The notes below the pieces were generated by a model. It did no database searches. It had not been told where the DNA came from and saw nothing but the letters and a program-made list of their open reading frames with translations. A program made the translations under genes and the position numbers. A DNA stretch of 23,267 bases from the NCBI GenBank assembly GCA_905397405.1, contig CAJPVJ010000257.1, positions 6,930 through 30,196 on the forward strand, in the 5' to 3' direction. This stretch comes from Oppiella nova (lineage: Eukaryota > Arthropoda > Arachnida > Sarcoptiformes > Oppiidae). Each line of letters starts with the position of its first letter. Position 1 is the stretch's first letter. Below, one piece after another: positions 11,940 through 21,445 of this stretch.

Positions 11940-11945
11940 TTTATA
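11940..11945 (-). promoter_or_regulatory. TATA box candidate upstream of receptor C
   Basis: TATAAA on the minus strand within TCAGTTATAAACCAC, about 720 bp before the ATG of receptor C. It is the positional counterpart of the TATA box upstream of receptor B. About 30 bp downstream is an initiator-like GGCAGTGACT. A Penelope-like insertion ends about 100 bp upstream of it. Confidence 0.4.
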
Positions 11946-12038
11946 ACTGATGTCTGTGTTTAAAAAAAATTGTTGAAAACAACTTTTTATAAAATAACTT
12001 CAACAAAATACTACATTTTTTTGAAAACAATTGTAAAC

Positions 12039-12051
12039 TAAATAAAACATT
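12039..12051 (+). repeat. Target-site duplication, left copy
   Basis: TAAATAAAACATT, identical to 12557-12569. Together the two copies bracket the Penelope-like fragment exactly. Confidence 0.7.
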
Positions 12052-12403
12052 GACCTGGTTGCACCTGAATTCAAGAAAGGTGTATCAAATCAATTGTAAT
12101 GATAGTAATAAGCTATATATTGGAGAAACTAGGCGGTTTTTTAAGACTCGTTTGAATGAACACAAGATATGTGTCATAAGAATTTCATTGTCATTGCCTC
12201 CCATTGCCTCACATTGTCATCAAAATAACCATTCAATGGCTTGGAGTGAATCCAAAGTCATCAAAAATTGTAGCAATTGGACCGATGGAAAGATATTAGA
12301 GTCACTGATAATTATAGGTTTTGATGAAACATCACTAATTAATAGAGATAAAGGATTTCAAGTAAATCAAATCTGGAGTTTAGTTATCGATACGATCTCG
12401 TGA
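12052..12403 (+). pseudogene. GIY-YIG endonuclease domain fragment of a Penelope-like element
   Basis: Open frame of about 116 residues ending at a stop at 12401-12403. The stretch VYQINCNDSNKLYIGETRR followed by RLNEH fits the GIY-YIG endonuclease signature: the Y-x-I strand, YIG, a conserved Arg, and the Cys/His positions characteristic of Penelope-like elements. Downstream it has H-x-NH...W-x-ES-KVI and a late ESLII...INRDKG motif typical of the C-terminal end of this family. The second Cys expected after INC appears to be replaced by Ser (CNDS). The frame begins at the truncation point, so no genuine start codon is expected. It is probably a non-functional remnant, since the RT domain is missing. 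Confidence 0.75.
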
Positions 12404-12460
12404 TTTGTCTATTATTTAGTTTTGAAAAGTTTTAATTCATTTAATCTCATATTTTGTGTT

Positions 12461-12500
12461 AACTCCTGACGAAGGCTCCAATTAGGACCGAAAGTACTCG
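12461..12500 (+). ncRNA. Possible degenerate hammerhead ribozyme core in retroelement 3' tail
   Basis: CTGACGA at 12466-12472 and GAAA at 12490-12493 flank a stem-like GGCTCC...GGACC, which is the arrangement of the hammerhead catalytic core around helix II. Penelope-like elements are known to carry minimal hammerhead motifs. Here helix II seems to have lost one base (GGACC where a perfect partner would be GGAGCC), and helices I and III are not convincing. It is therefore a candidate or relic only. Confidence 0.35.
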
Positions 12501-12556
12501 AGTTTTAAGATCTAATAAATATCATAAATCTTCGCTAAGTCTAAAGAGTTATTTAA

Positions 12557-12569
12557 TAAATAAAACATT
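12557..12569 (+). repeat. Target-site duplication, right copy
   Basis: Second perfect copy of the 13-bp direct repeat found at 12039-12051. Confidence 0.7.
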
Positions 12570-12629
12570 TTTCAAATTACACTTTCTATTCACTTTACTC
12601 TATTTTCGTGACTTTTATATTTTATATTG

Positions 12630-12722
12630 TAGTTATATCTTAAGTTATATTTAGTTATATTTAGTTTAGTATAGTTTAGTATAGTTATGTTTAGTTATAT
12701 CTTAGTTATATCTTAAGTATAA
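12630..12722. repeat. Degenerate TTAGTTATAT-type simple repeat
   Basis: Run of imperfect units such as TTAGTTATATTTAG and TTTAGTATAG, just right of the Penelope-like insertion. Low-complexity sequence with no coding signal. Confidence 0.7.
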
Positions 12723-13504
12723 TACCGTATGTATATTATACAAAACTATTAGAGTTTTAATGATAACATTGCTTTAAAATAAGTTGCATAAAATTGTATT
12801 AATAAGTTATTGAACATTTAATACTGTTTCAATCCTTAATGTTTAGGTCTATTGATGTGTAGTTCCTCGTAATGAATAGTTTACGTAATAATGATATAAG
12901 TTATATAATACACATTTGTGTCAATTCTTGTACACAATATATTAAATAACTTTTCAAGCTTAAAAAACAGGTGATGTTGGTTAAAATTTTTAAATCAAAG
13001 TAGTAGTTTCAATATTTTGATTACATTTAAATTAGAATTCACCAATTTATATTAAATAAAACTTACAATTTGTATTAAAATTTGTTAACAATTAACACAA
13101 TTTTATACAAAGTATAATTTATAAGATTTGTCGTATTTTTCTCATAGAAGGTGTAGATAATGTTGTTTAACTTATTGATACTAGTTTACTTTATATAAAA
13201 ATAACATTTGTTATGAATTAATTACGAAATTGTATCTGTATCTACCTGTAGCTTGAACACTTGAGGACATTGTATGTAATAGGATATAGATTTTACCTTT
13301 TCCTCTATTTTTTATACAGTATTAAAACTATATATAAACTAATTAATACCACTCTTACGTTACAGTGCGGTAAATAATTTCAGTATAATTTATTCTGTAA
13401 TTAATTAACTTATATCAATATGACCTCATACCATATTACAATCTGTTACCGTACATGTTTATTATTAGATATATGCTTTTTATTTAAGAAGGTACATGCA
13501 AATA

Positions 13505-13510
13505 TTTATT
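13505..13510 (-). terminator. Polyadenylation signal candidate for receptor D
   Basis: AATAAA on the minus strand, about 10 bp past the stop of receptor D. Positional support only, in AT-rich sequence. Confidence 0.3.
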
Positions 13511-13519
13511 AATTAAGTG

Positions 13520-15263
13520 TCATTGTTTAATATCACAAATCTCATGAAATATGGGCAGCGAATACCCGTCCCTCTGAGGGCTGTAGTGCTCGATGAAAGA
13601 GTTGGCGTGAAATTTACTTAAATCATGAATTTCACGGAAGTTTTGCATAAAATTTGATAGTCTTGTCTTTGCCTCGTATTCCGATCCGTATTTCATTTGT
13701 AAATATCGCTGCAATAAATGAATATAAACGTGCCTGTGGAGTCTGTGTAAACAATTAAATAATTAAGCTTGTTCAAAAATAGGCAATATTTAACTCTCAT
13801 GCGTGTCTCACCTAACAGTGTCCTTATGAGTGAGATTAGGACGGTCCGGGTTAAATAGTAGTATAATTGTCAGCTAAATAAATGGTAAATTATATGAAAT
13901 ATTGTGTAATGATATGAAATTATTTAAACAATTACCAAATGTATGACAAGTGGGTCTCCATCCCATTTACTCGACATTGTGCTTAACAAGTTCATATATC
14001 CCGTATATTTTCTCTCTTGGAATCTCCAGAATTCCAGACTGAGCTTGGTTGATTTGTCACCCTATACAATATGAACATTACGACAATTAATAGCATTAAA
14101 ATAAATTGTCAGTTACAACTACAAACTGCCCGTAAAAGTGGTATTGTAGTAATAATACCTGGGGTATAATGAAGCATTTGGTGGCCGAATCATAAGTGCA
14201 AATAAGCCTCTGAACCAACATCTCGATCGCCCCGAACTTGAGGAGTGAGATCTGGTCGTCACCACAAAGGGTGTCAAATGCCCTTAAATGGCGGCACATC
14301 CGCACAATAAGTGGTATTTCCGTTTCGCCCTTATTTCGCAAACAATGAATAAACTCATAAAAGTCTGTGGCCTCTGATGTGGCGATAGGAATGAGGTCCG
14401 GTAGGGAATGGTTGGACGCAGTGATCACTTCTTGGAGACGACCCAATTCACTGTCATTAAGCTGTTTGTGGTTTTCAGCGATCGATCGCTCGATGGGAAT
14501 GTCGTCTAAATCAATGTCTGCTATAATTTTGATTAAGTCATCCGATATGTCGAGTGAAAGGTCATCCGGTTGTTCAGCACTAGGATTATTGTCCGACTGT
14601 TGTGTCAAATGGCTATCACTGGATGTGTCCGATGCTATCTGCGGTGACCCATCAGTATTGATACCTTTGTGGCGTTGACTCAACTTTTGACGGTTTGTCG
14701 CGATTTTGAGTCGTCTCTCCTCCCTCTCCTCATCGCTTAATATCCAACTCTAATGACAAGAATTATGACATAATTGACATTATAATTGAAAATACATTCA
14801 TTGAATGCAAACCTCTTTCATTCCGACAACAAAGCATTTCTTCAATCGACAGAATTTACAGAATCTTCTGGTGATGGGGTCTATACGACAGTTGCTGTTG
14901 AAATGACACCAAATACTCTGTGTATGAAATAAATTATACATATATTGAATGAAAATCTAGATATATTATAATTAATTTCAAATGTAATTCAGTGATAATT
15001 ACATCCTTTTTGTGGGCATTCCTACGGAAGAATGCTTTGCATGACTCGCACGAAACGGCACCGAAATTCTTGCCTTAAAAATATTTGTTCACAATTAGGG
15101 ATCAAAATATTAATATTAATTACAAAAAGAGCTGCTCTAATATAACTGCTCTGTGTTGTCAAAGTATAATATTTAAATATAAACTAGTACATAATTTGTA
15201 CTTCATTTACATACCAATTGAGTGATCGTTACACACCAAACATTTGTATATTTTAGTTGACAT
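13520..15263 (-). CDS. HR96-like (NR1J) nuclear receptor D, divergent first finger
   Basis: Complete receptor of about 408 residues, the shortest of the intact copies. Seven coding exons: 15215-15263, 15003-15073, 14813-14917, 14159-14749, 13936-14061, 13812-13873 and 13520-13742, with phases identical to its paralogs. All eight zinc ligands are present, but the near-invariant CGD after the first Cys pair is CND (CLVCNDHSIG). The P-box CESCKA is kept. Zinc finger 2 reads CHFNSNC...FCKFCRLKKCF. The hinge is short and lacks the RPITDYNN segment of B, C and E, having IPIERSIAENHKQLND instead. The LBD signature DQISLLK is at about 240-246, exon 6 gives LLFNPDRPNL, and the AF-2-like end is SLPIFHEICD. 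The altered finger may change DNA affinity; there is no disabling mutation. Confidence 0.92.
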
Positions 15264-16161
15264 TTTAGAGTTGATTTTGAGATGACTATAAGATAACTTT
15301 AAATGAAATAAAATAAATATCACAACATTTGATCAGAATAATAGATACGCTGCTAAGAGATATACAGTCAATTTTCATACAAGCAAGGGAGACAATGCTT
15401 AATGAATGCCTATTATACAATGAATCTCAACAATAATTACTAGTATTACTAGTTAAACCGACTCGGCCTTGATTATTTTGATAGTTTCAGTACAGTGTTT
15501 CAATACCTGCATCAGGAAGACAATGCTTAATGAATGCCTATTATACAATGAATCTCAACAATAATTACTAGTATTACTAGTTAAACCGACTCGGCCTTGA
15601 TTATTTTGATAGTTTCAGTACAGTGTTTCAATACCTGCATCAGGGTTTTCCATGGTTAATAGTTATAAATATTAAACTAATACTGTTTACTGTACTTACT
15701 GTATATTACAGATTATACTGTACACACAGTGTATTGTATTGTATTCATATAATTCCCAGAATATAATTATGTTTTTGCACGGTAAAATTTTAGCGTGATA
15801 ATTATTAGACTAATATGTTATTTGTCAAAACTAAAAAATTATTAACTCTTAATATTGTATACTATTAATAGTATATTCTTACTTTTCAAGGTTTTTATAA
15901 ATCCTTAAACTGAATAATAAAATTAAATTTAGTTTCATAAATTATTAACGAGCTAATTATATATTTGAAATAAAAAGTATTTCGTAAATTAATTATTTAT
16001 TAATCACATTAAATATGAGTACATTAAATGTTTTTATTTTTTAAATCACGTGTATTTTACAGATAATAAATATACAAATGACAAACATTAAACAAAAAAT
16101 CTATATATTGAACATTGATTAAATGTTTACGGGCAAAAATATATTAAAGTTAACAAGACAA
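15264..16161. other. Intergenic region between receptors D and E
   Basis: Contains the 128-bp tandem duplication upstream of receptor D and AT-rich sequence including the 3' end of E. No gene or conserved promoter block comparable with those of B and C was found. Confidence 0.55.
15390..15645. repeat. Tandem duplication, two apparently identical 128-bp units
   Basis: The unit beginning AGACAATGCTTAATGAATGC and ending CAATACCTGCATCAGG is present twice, at about 15390-15517 and 15518-15645, with no difference that I can see. It lies upstream of receptor D. The period equals that of the unrelated 2477 repeat, which raises the possibility of an assembly artefact. Confidence 0.9.
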
Positions 16162-17944
16162 TTAACCCAAAACAGTGATATTACTAGTATTAGTTGTATT
16201 GATGTTGCAAATCTCTTTGAGAAGGGGAAAGGGGTTCTGGAGGTTCGGGTGGTCCCGCATGAAAGAGGTGGCGTGTCTTACACTCAAGTCGTGAATGTCA
16301 TCAAAATTACTCATAAAAAATAAGAGTCGCGTCTTAGCCTCGCAATCGGACCGGTATTTCAATAGTAGGTATCGATTGAGTAAATGCATATAACAATACC
16401 TTTGAAGTCTATATGAAATAACAAAACAATTAATCGAAAATTTGATAAAAACAAATCAATTCATTATATACTTAATAGCCTCAACATGTTGGAGGTTAGG
16501 CCGGTTTGGGTTGAATAGCAATATTGCCGTTAACTAAACAAATAAATTAAACCAAATTAAGCTTCAATATAACATACCTCATATTTTATTAGTATAATAT
16601 TAAAATGCAAACCAAATCCAAAATAATAGGGTCGCCATCCCATTGGCTCAACATTTTGTTGATCCAGTTACTATGACCGGTATATTTGATCGCTTCACGC
16701 GAGCACTTCCAGAATTCCAAACTGAGCCTGGTTGATTTGTTATCCTATTATGACAATTTATACATTTCAATTTAATATACTTTATGAATTGATGCAAACT
16801 AGACAACGCTATAAGTATGGTAACCATAATTACCTCGACCACAATATAGCAATTGGTGTTGCGGTCAATGGTGACCACAAATCTGAATAAAATCACTTCA
16901 AGTGTCCCAAACTTGAGGAGTGAGATCTGGTCGGACTCGCAGATGGTGTTGAATCCATGCAAACTCTGACACATTTTCACAATAACCGGGATATCATTCT
17001 CACACTTCCGGAGCAGACAATTCAAAAAGTCGTTGAATTGTTTGGGCTCTTCAGTGGCCACTGGTATGTAGTTTCGCTGCATATGATTGGTGGCCGACAA
17101 CAGCTCCTGGAGCCTAAGGAACTCATTCTCAGTAAAGTTGTTGTTGTAGTCAGTGATGGGTCGGGCGATAGGGATGACCGCGAAGTCAAACTCAACCACA
17201 CTTTCATAGGCATTGTCTGTAACCTTATAGTGCGGATCAAACACTTTGGCAGACATTTGTTGACAATTATTAGGCGAATCTTCAGCGCCACTACTGTTGC
17301 ATAATATGAGAGTTGAGTTACTGGTGTCGGCGCTATCATCACCAGTGGATGTGACACAGGCTTCAGGTGGTGAGGAATCAGTAGATTTGTTGTTTGTATG
17401 ACTATTATCATTGGATTGGCTATGTTTTCGCTTAAGACGTCTCGACTCAATCTTCAGACGTCTTTCCTCTCTCTCCAAATCACTTAATATCCAATCCTTT
17501 TGTCAACAAAATTAAGATTATCTTTTGAATAGAAATTTTATGTTTAATATATGAATACCTCTTTCATTCCGATATCAAAGCATTTTGTGAGTCGACACGT
17601 GCGACAGAATCTTCTGGTGATTGAGTCTAATTGGCATTTGTTGTCGAAATTACACACAAATAGCTTTTTATATAGAAAATTAGTTAGAGATATAAATTGT
17701 TAGTTATTTGGTGTACAGAATATACTGTACTCTGATTTTGTGGGCATTTCTCCGGAAGAATGCTTTACACGACTCACACGTAACGGCACCGAAATTCTTG
17801 CCTAAAGAATATTTAATTAGAATTTAAATAAATTTTATTTTATAATTAAGGAATATTTCATATGTTTTTAGTTTATGAATATATTAATAATTTCATACCG
17901 AGTGCTCGGTCGCCACAAACCAGACAAACTAAATCGTCGGACAT
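16162..17944 (-). CDS. HR96-like (NR1J) nuclear receptor E, complete
   Basis: Complete receptor of about 441 residues and the first in transcriptional order at the right end of the array. Seven coding exons: 17899-17944, 17731-17801, 17559-17663, 16834-17496, 16613-16744, 16472-16533 and 16162-16408, with phases 1,0,0,0,0,2. The N-terminus is one codon shorter than in B-D. Zinc finger 1 has CLVCGDRALGKNFGAVTC then ESCKAFFRR; zinc finger 2 ends FCRTCRLTKCFDIGMKE, with Thr where the paralogs have Lys. The hinge is Ser/Thr/Asn-rich, then comes AVIPIARPITDYNN, and the LBD signature DQISLLK at about 263-269. Exon 6 gives AILLFNPNRPNL. The AF-2-like motif is PFPLLKEICN, followed by a longer Thr/Asn-rich tail than in the other copies. 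A polyadenylation motif (16033-16038, minus strand) lies about 125 bp past the stop. Confidence 0.92.
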
Positions 17945-18894
17945 TATTTTATTCTGTAATTAATGACAAATTAATATACAGTATATTAGTATAATTATAA
18001 GACCTAGCTCAACTAATGAATTTTAGTAAATGTTGTAAAATTTTTATAACACTATTTTAATAGTATATTTATTGACAAATTATAAATGAATTCTATTTAA
18101 ATAAAAATAGATATATATACATTGTATATTATACTGTACAATAATATTTGATATTATTTGTTTACCTTTCTAAAATATTACAAATTATTATTTATTCAGA
18201 ATTTAAGAAATTATAAATTTCTCGATAAACACGATAAAAGATTTTACTAATATTTACACATTTTATTTAAAATATTAATTTATACAATATTTTATTGATA
18301 TGTGAGGCACACAACTGTTTTGAACAACAAGTATAAGAATAAGTGTTGATTTTAATTGATGATTTTCACTTGATTTTTATCAAGGTTTTTCATACTATTC
18401 TATACACTGGTTAGTATACAATGTCAGTAATAGACTTAACAAAACCCGGAATATTGATTTAACAAAATAATTATTTATAATGTTGTACTCAATAGTCGTT
18501 ATTTTAATATTTATTTTTCATCATTTAGTGGAGAGAATGCACTAAAGACTAAATAATATCTAATATTATGGGAACAAGTTTTCCTGATTATACATGACTT
18601 GATAGTCAATGAATTTATAAAATAGTAAGGATTTTAGTGCAACATTAGTTCATATCGCTTGCATGAGCTCATAGGGGGCACTAAATTATTGCTAAGATAT
18701 CATAGAATTTAATTTTAAGAATTCTCCAGGTAGGCTTACAGAATTATTATCTGTCTGTATAATGAAATCTATTTTTGCAAATCGTTAATAATTTTCGAAA
18801 TAACCCAGTAAATTACTAGACATAGCAAAATACACAGTAGTTTTAACTGTAGTTTACAAAATGTTCTATAAATTAAAAATGTAAATTATATAAT
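17945..18894. other. Divergent intergenic region between receptor E and gene F
   Basis: Lies between the divergently transcribed E (minus) and F (plus). AT-rich with no open frame of interest; a small TTTAGTGC...GCACTAAA inverted repeat is at 18633-18685. It probably carries the promoter of E, but no TATA element stands out. Confidence 0.5.
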
Positions 18895-19501
18895 ATTAAA
18901 ACAGGGTAGTTTTGTTCAGATGTTCAAACAATTCATTGTCAAAAATAATCATCCGGTTCCGGAATCCGTAGAATTATTATTTGTATAGAATATTAGTATA
19001 GTTAGTGTATTAACACTATTCTCTGTATGATATCTAAACAACAAGTTTTAAAAACCTAATTACATTTTACTAATAAATTAGATTTGAAAAAATCTTTAAT
19101 TATAGTGAGAAATTAATTTATCGCTCAAATTAAGACACTTAAGCTATTATTTATTAATATTAAAAATATTTGTAGTTTAGATATATTTTGTACAAATGAA
19201 TTTATTTTGTAGTTTAGTTTTTGTGTAGAATATTATTAATGTTAGTGTTTTACTAACACTTATCTCTATAATATAGAGTAAATATGATATCTAAACAACA
19301 TATACATGTATTTTAAATTTTTAAAAATTACATTCTACTATTAAATTAAATTTAATAAAATCTTTATTGCTCAAATTACGACACGTAAGCTATTATATTA
19401 ATTTTAAGCATATTTGCAAAACATTAACTTCTTTTAAGTTAACAACAGTTTAATAGATTAATATTTTAGTTAAACTTTTTATTTGTTAAATCACTGTCAA
19501 A
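18895..19501 (+). promoter_or_regulatory. Upstream region of gene F, duplicated, with conserved palindrome
   Basis: This region matches the region upstream of gene G (about 20970-21445) in several blocks: GGTAGTTTTGTTCAGATGTT, the GGAATCC-TAGAA block, a TGTTAGT...ACTAACA palindrome, and AAGTTAACAACAGTTTAATA close to the ATG. Here the palindrome block is present twice (about 18970-19150 and 19195-19400); the first copy is partly eroded. Conservation in otherwise fast-changing AT-rich DNA may reflect shared regulation or simply recent duplication. No TATA box stands out. Confidence 0.45.
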
Positions 19502-20846
19502 ATGAAGTGTTTCTTGATCATTTCAATCTCATTGGCTTATACAGCAAATGGTATATATACTGTATATCCTATCATTAATTTCTTACTGATTGATTACTAC
19601 ATTTTAAACCATTTGCTTAACTTTATTTTGATTGCAAAATGAAACCTTTTAAATATATGTTGCCTAACCACCCTTTTATACAACACAAACTTACCTAAGT
19701 TATAAACTTGTTGAATTATCAAACATACTTAAAATTTATATATTTTATTTATATGGATTCTAGTTAATTAAATATTTTTAATTAGTTTTAAGCCGTAATA
19801 CGGGAATAATACTAATTAGGAATTAATATTTATTATTGTAAATTCTATCTGGATTATAGCCCTTTATGAGCATAAAGTATCAACAATAGGACAGATAGGC
19901 ACTATCAACAAGGACACCAATGATGTGTTAAAAACAAACGAGTTTCTCGGAGTCGAGAGAATGATACCAGACGACACACCCGAGCGTATCGCCAGCTTTT
20001 GTGCCGCTTATTTGGGCGAATCCGGGCAAAAGTATGTATTACACCATGCTCATTCTTAAATGTTATTTAACTTTGTCTATCGCATTAAATTAAACAATAA
20101 TTATTTTAAAAATATGAATAAGTCATGAATAAGGTAGCAATTCAAATCAGATATTAACATGTTCATATGTCTACAGTCCTATAATCAATTCATTGTCAGT
20201 GTGGCTGAAAGTTGTGGGCACACTTAAGCCGGGTCTAATCGAAATACACGATAAGATTTTCAACGACCGCAGCCAAAAGAATGCCCCGGTCAATGGCATT
20301 GTATTCTGGTGTAAACTAAACAAACTGGACCATAATAGGGCGGTCAGTTTGGCTAAAACGTTCAACTCCAAGTTGGACCAGGCTGCTGCCATCAAGAACG
20401 CAGCCATTGGCCAGATACTGGTGGCGTCCAATCACAATAATAGCTTTCCCTATATGATAGGGTCGACCAATCACAATAAGACCACCCTGCCCCTTATTCT
20501 ATGGTATAGTGTGCGCTATTTATTGTTTTCGATGCGGAATTATTATTATTATAATAGTTAACGAATTGTTTTTGTCTCAATGTATAGCACACTGCGATCG
20601 TATACCCAGCAGATTAAGTCGCTCTATAAGGACACCGAAGAATTGGAAATGTTTGCCAACTATTTGGTCGGTTATACCACAGCGTTGGCTGATTCGGTGG
20701 ACACTGCACTGAATGTGAACAGTAAGGACTACCGGTGCCAATTAGGCGAACCTTCACTTGCAGATAAATTTGCTTTATGTCAGCCGGGGTTTTGCTACCA
20801 GTCCATGATGCATGTGGCATTTACCGCGATAAATAAGTATTTCTAA
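19502..20846 (+). CDS. Predicted secreted protein F, unrecognised family (paralog of G)
   Basis: Four coding exons: 19502-19550, 19860-20031, 20177-20503 and 20588-20846, giving about 268 residues. Residues 1-16 (MKCFLIISISLAYTAN) look like a cleavable signal peptide, so the product is probably secreted. I do not recognise the family. The mature part has about six cysteines, and N-glycosylation sequons NNS and NKT in exon 3. It contains an amphipathic-looking stretch (VSLAKTFNSKLDQAAAI) and a conserved end, SMMHVAFTAINKYF. The model is supported by alignment to G exon by exon with the same phases (1,2,2). Exon 2 has two in-phase acceptors, at 19858-19859 and 19876-19877, differing by six codons. 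The last splice (TG|gtatag...tatag|C) creates a Cys codon. AATAAA at 20927-20932 is a good polyadenylation signal. Confidence 0.85.
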
Positions 20847-20926
20847 TAACGCTTGGTAATTAGTATGATTTTATTATAGCATTGACCAAATTGCTTGCTA
20901 CAAAAAACACTGTACCAATTTGTTTG

Positions 20927-20932
20927 AATAAA
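20927..20932 (+). terminator. Polyadenylation signal of gene F
   Basis: AATAAA 80 bp after the stop, in the context TTTGAATAAATGAAGTTT, which is repeated at the same place after gene G. Confidence 0.65.
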
Positions 20933-20969
20933 TGAAGTTTATATTTTAAAAATGTTTTTATTTGAAGCA

Positions 20970-21445
20970 CTGAGACAGGGTAGTTTTTTCAGATGTTTAA
21001 ACATCTAATTGTCATAAATATTCCTCCGTTCCCGGAATCCATAGAAATGGTCATTCAATTCATGACACAAAGTGTCCTAAACTCACACATTTTGGCCATA
21101 ATGTGGACATTAAGTGCTAAGTTAGAGATCTGAGAGATATTTATTTTAAATATATAATACATTTATTTTGTAGTTTAGTTTTGTATAGAATATTATTATT
21201 GTTAGTGTATTACTAACACTATTCTCTGTATGATATCTAAATAACATAATTTTAAAAAAATTTTTTTAATTACATTCTACTAATAAATTACAATTAATTT
21301 CTCACTCAAATTACGACATGTTTGTTTTTATATATTAATAGTATAAGTATATTTGTATATGTAAAACATTAAGTACTTTTAAGTTAACAACAGTTTAATA
21401 GTTTAATATTTTATTTAAACTATTTATTTGTTAAATCACTGTCAA
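20970..21445 (+). promoter_or_regulatory. Upstream region of gene G, homologous to that of F
   Basis: It contains the same ordered blocks as the F upstream region, with one intact palindrome, TGTTAGT at 21200-21206 and ACTAACA at 21212-21218, and the conserved block before the ATG. It starts about 40 bp beyond the polyadenylation signal of F, so the intergenic space is almost entirely this duplicated region. Confidence 0.45.

Larger units (their letters stand above)
12052..12556 (+). mobile_element. 5'-truncated Penelope-like retroelement insertion
   Basis: A 505-bp insertion flanked by a perfect 13-bp direct repeat, TAAATAAAACATT, at 12039-12051 and 12557-12569, read as a target-site duplication. 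It encodes the C-terminal GIY-YIG-like endonuclease region of a Penelope-like element on the plus strand and a 3' untranslated tail. No reverse-transcriptase domain is present, so the copy is 5'-truncated, as is usual for target-primed insertions. The intact 13-bp flanks and the still open frame suggest a fairly recent insertion. The element class is inferred from the protein motif; the flanking repeat is seen directly. Confidence 0.75.
11223..13519. other. Intergenic region between receptors C and D
   Basis: It holds the promoter candidate for C (around 11880-11945), the Penelope-like insertion with its target-site duplication (12039-12569) and the TTAGTTATAT-type simple repeat. The rest, 12723-13519, is AT-rich with no gene signal. 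Confidence 0.6.

Noticed and set aside
12630-12722. Possible telomere-like or satellite array (TTAGTTATAT-type)
   Set aside because: The units are irregular and short-lived, and do not match TTAGG or another known telomere repeat; simple-sequence drift is enough.
17022-17450. Minus-strand frame of 142 codons and plus-strand frame at 16957-17304
   Set aside because: Shadows of exon 4 of receptor E.
20171-20431. Minus-strand frame opposite exon 3 of gene F, and 20614-20820 opposite exon 4
   Set aside because: Antisense shadows; the plus-strand reading is conserved between F and G with matching splice sites.
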